DNA of 34,202 nt. Source: Plantago elongata (lineage: Eukaryota; Streptophyta; Magnoliopsida; Lamiales; Plantaginaceae). A program made the position numbers and the translations under genes. Shown here one piece after another: positions 33,736 through 34,202 of the stretch. Numbering within the stretch: the stretch's first letter is position 1; each line of letters starts with the position of its first letter. Under the pieces are notes generated by a model, which did not search any database, was not told the DNA's origin, and was given only the letters and a program-made list of their open reading frames with translations. The stretch is from contig JAYMSP010001263.1 in NCBI GenBank assembly GCA_036897095.1, positions 1-34,202 of the forward strand, read 5' to 3'.

Positions 33736-34202
33736 TTAATTTTTTTGACCGGGTACCGGGGGGAAGGGGGTGGGGTGGGGTGGGGTACCCACCCCATACC
33801 CGAAAAAAAAGTTAACAAAAATATAAATTTTCTTGCATTTCACGAAATCTTAATTTTTTTGTCGGATACCCGAGGTGGGGTGTGCCCCACACTCTACCCG
33901 GCAAAAAAAAAGTTAACAAAAATATAAATTTTCTTGCGTTTCATGAAATTTTAATTTTTTTTGTCATATACACGGGGTGGGGGTACCCCACTCCTACCCG
34001 ATAAAAAAAAAGGTTAGCAAAAATGTAAGTTTTCATGCGTTTCACGAAAATGTTTAATTCTTTTTGTCGGGTACTCGGGGGTACCCTAACCCCTACCTGG
34101 AAAAAAAAATAAAAATATAATTTTTCTTGCGTTTTATGAAATTTTAAATATTTTTGTCGGGTGCCCGGGGGTGTGGGGGGGTGGGGGTGGGGTGTGGGGT
34201 AC
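33736..34202. repeat. G-rich minisatellite, about 101 bp period
   Basis: Tandem units anchored on GTTAACAAAAATATAAATTT begin at 33811, 33912 and 34013, exactly 101 bases apart. A partial unit precedes them, and a fourth, with a deletion of the GTTAAC word, follows to the window edge. Each unit has an AT half (A-run, then TTCTTGCRTTTCACGAAAT) and a GC half with facing GGGTA and TACCC words around a GGGG/CCCC core. The array continues beyond the window. Confidence 0.85.

Noticed and set aside
33736-34202. Tandem repeat considered as a CRISPR-like array
   Set aside because: The repeats are contiguous with no unique spacers, and the genome is clearly plant nuclear DNA.

Overview
This window is nuclear DNA from a flowering plant, most likely a eudicot. 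The evidence is spliced genes with GT-AG introns, AT-rich intergenic DNA, two egg-cell-secreted (EC1, prolamin-like) genes, a plant Mediator subunit and several classes of plant transposon. The species cannot be named from the sequence; an asterid is only a guess.

Four host loci can be read out in full by conceptual splicing. (1) A WDR83-type seven-bladed WD40 protein, minus strand 6075-8780: 8 exons, 297 aa. (2) Two tandem EC1-like secreted cysteine-rich proteins, plus strand 9084-9506 and 11118-11540, 140 aa each. (3) A Mediator subunit 26c-like protein with a TFIIS N-terminal domain, minus strand 11984-14751: 9 exons, 364 aa. (4) A NYN-domain putative ribonuclease with two LOTUS/OST-HTH domains and a likely organelle-targeting N-terminus, minus strand 25795-30557: 3 exons, 997 aa. 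In all three multi-exon genes the exon lengths sum to an exact number of codons. From memory, a WDR83 homologue, EC1.5 and the NYN nuclease MNU1 are consecutive in Arabidopsis (At5g64730, At5g64720, At5g64710), so part of this neighbourhood may be an ancient conserved block, expanded here by an extra EC1 copy, MED26c and a LINE.

The rest is mostly mobile DNA. Positions 1-2964 hold a decayed hAT-type transposase gene (TTF zinc finger to dimerisation domain). At about 3222-3849 lies a short pogo/Emigrant-like element that keeps a remnant of a transposase C-terminus. A copia RNase H fragment at 10200-10602 separates the two EC1 genes. A dead 6.7 kb L1-type LINE occupies about 17480-24249, followed by a 158 bp Tourist-like MITE (24495-24652). 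A 720 bp element with long terminal inverted repeats and an 8 bp target duplication lies at 31968-32687. The window ends inside a G-rich minisatellite of about 101 bp period (33736-34202).

I found no clearly new multi-gene system. The points most worth follow-up are the syntenic EC1 cluster with its divergent 303 bp promoter, the NYN-LOTUS protein with fresh internal tandem duplications, the pogo-derived element with coding remnant, the well-bounded 720 bp element and the G-quadruplex-prone minisatellite.
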